From Coralloluteibacterium stylophorae (GTDB lineage Bacteria > Pseudomonadota > Gammaproteobacteria > Xanthomonadales > Xanthomonadaceae), in the NCBI RefSeq assembly GCF_018122625.2, contig NZ_JAGQFT020000004.1, forward strand, positions 124,001 to 188,000: DNA of 64,000 nt, in the 5' to 3' direction. The number at the start of each line of letters is the position of its first letter. The first letter of the stretch is position 1. The translations under genes were made by a program, and so were the position numbers. Of the stretch, positions 63,243 through 64,000 are shown piece after piece. The notes beneath the pieces are model-generated. The model made no database searches and was not told the origin of the DNA. It worked only from the letters and a program-made list of their open reading frames with translations.

Positions 63243-64000
63243 ACGCAGTCACCGCGGTCAGCACCAGCGCACCGGCGACGATGCCGACGACCAGGTCGGC
63301 CAGCAGCGCGACCAGCGAGCCGAGGATGCCCGCCGGCGCGACGCCTTCGACCAGGTGGTGCAGGAAGGCGATGTCGTGCACCAGGATGCCGCCGCCGACC
63401 AGGAACATCGCCGCGGTGCCGGCGACCGACAGCGCCTTCATCAGCCACGGCGCGAACAGCAGCAGCCCACGTCCCAGCAGCGCCAGCGCGCCGCCGCGCC
63501 GGCTCAGCGCCAGGCCGGCGTCGTCGAGCTTGACGATGCCGGCGACCAGCCCGTAGACGCCGGCGGTCATGGCCAGCGCGATCAGCGCCAGCACCGTCAG
63601 CCGCTGCAGGAAGGGTGCGCCGGCCACCGTGTTCAGGGTCAGCACGATGATCTCGGCGGAGAGGATGAAGTCGGTGCGGATCGCGCCCCTGATCTTGTCC
63701 TTCTCGTAGGCGACCGGGTCGATCTTCTCGTCGGCCAGCGCCTGCCGGTGCTGGGCGTGGTGCGCGGCGTCCTCCTCCTTCGAGTGCAGGAAGCGGTGCG
63801 CGAGCTTCTCCACGCCCTCGAAGCACAGGTAGGCGCCGGCGACCATCATCAGCGGCACGATCGCCCACGGCAGCCAGGTGCCCACCGCCAGCGCGGCGGG
63901 CACCAGGATCAGCTTGTTCAGCAGCGAGCCCTTGGCCACCGCCCACACCACCGGCAGCTCGCGCCTGGCGCTGACCCCGGTGACCTGCTGGGCGTTGAGG
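63205..64000 (-). CDS. DUF808 (YedI-like) membrane protein, 5' end beyond the window
   Basis: The frame runs to the window edge with LNAQQVTGVSARRELPVVWAVAKG before the first in-frame ATG at 63951. That sequence is the conserved N-terminal part of DUF808, so the start lies outside. About 265 residues are visible of the usual 300. Several hydrophobic helices and the segment RGAIRTDFILSAEIIVLTLN are family typical. Role unknown. The end overlaps the DUF998 gene on the opposite strand. Confidence 0.88.
   Translation of the reverse strand, partial: LNAQQVTGVSARRELPVVWAVAKGSLLNKLILVPAALAVGTWLPWAIVPLMMVAGAYLCFEGVEKLAHRFLHSKEEDAAHHAQHRQALADEKIDPVAYEKDKIRGAIRTDFILSAEIIVLTLNTVAGAPFLQRLTVLALIALAMTAGVYGLVAGIVKLDDAGLALSRRGGALALLGRGLLLFAPWLMKALSVAGTAAMFLVGGGILVHDIAFLHHLVEGVAPAGILGSLVALLADLVVGIVAGALVLTAVTAFKRLRGKPAPAH

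Overview
The window is a very GC-rich, densely coded chromosomal segment (58 calls as intact, partial or broken protein genes, almost no intergenic space). The gene content points to a Xanthomonadaceae gammaproteobacterium of the Lysobacter/Luteimonas/Stenotrophomonas kind: FabV enoyl reductase, a Tat-exported L2-like class A beta-lactamase with a divergent AmpR, PhoX, DUF808/DUF998 proteins, and start sites mostly preceded by GGAG-type ribosome sites. No tRNA, rRNA, CRISPR array, prophage or insertion sequence was seen. The first gene (mfd) and the last (DUF808) run off the window edges.

Layout. 0-10 kb: mfd 3' part, small housekeeping and membrane genes, a Tat-exported aldo/keto reductase, fabV, a frameshifted remnant resembling an ABC-transporter C-terminus, DUF1206 and a secreted esterase. 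10-24 kb: sterol desaturase, a SARP-like/hydrolase fusion, two alcohol-dehydrogenase-family genes, a CadC-like TPR regulator with a coupled partner, the ampR-bla pair, a yellow/royal-jelly-like secreted protein, a LysR regulator and a SnoaL-like protein. 23-27 kb: a CheX-like protein with MshEN-like repeats plus CheY, and an M28 peptidase with a clear intrinsic terminator. 26.5-33.9 kb: a six-gene, fully overlapping operon (cysA-sbp-cysT-cysW-histidine kinase-response regulator) in which CysA carries an extra domain of about 280 residues. 34-53 kb: Zn-dehydrogenase, a Na+/H+ antiporter beside an internally deleted antiporter relic, a catecholate-type TonB receptor with PiuC, MscS, a 28-residue membrane peptide, a ForCE-type formate dehydrogenase (catalytic subunit plus DUF1641 protein), an orphan xanthine-dehydrogenase-family Mo subunit and PhoX. 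53-64 kb: a tandem retropepsin-like protein, an operon of isochorismatase-like, N-formylglutamate amidohydrolase-like, QEGLA/DUF1704 metallopeptidase and GshB-like ATP-grasp genes, an rRNA methyltransferase, a lipoprotein, a GGDEF diguanylate cyclase and small membrane proteins.

The themes are envelope homeostasis, redox chemistry and nutrient uptake (sulfate, iron, phosphate). Four minus-strand transcription units (the cys operon, the Zn-dehydrogenase, the formate dehydrogenase and phoX) each have, in the same orientation, an 11-bp-periodic direct repeat with core CGGT(G/T)A(C/A) in their upstream region. This looks like a PhoB/OmpR-type operator and may tie these units into one regulon. The best candidates for undescribed biology are the NFGAH-QEGLA-ATP-grasp operon, the cys operon with its own two-component system and enlarged CysA, and the His-to-Gln formate dehydrogenase pair.
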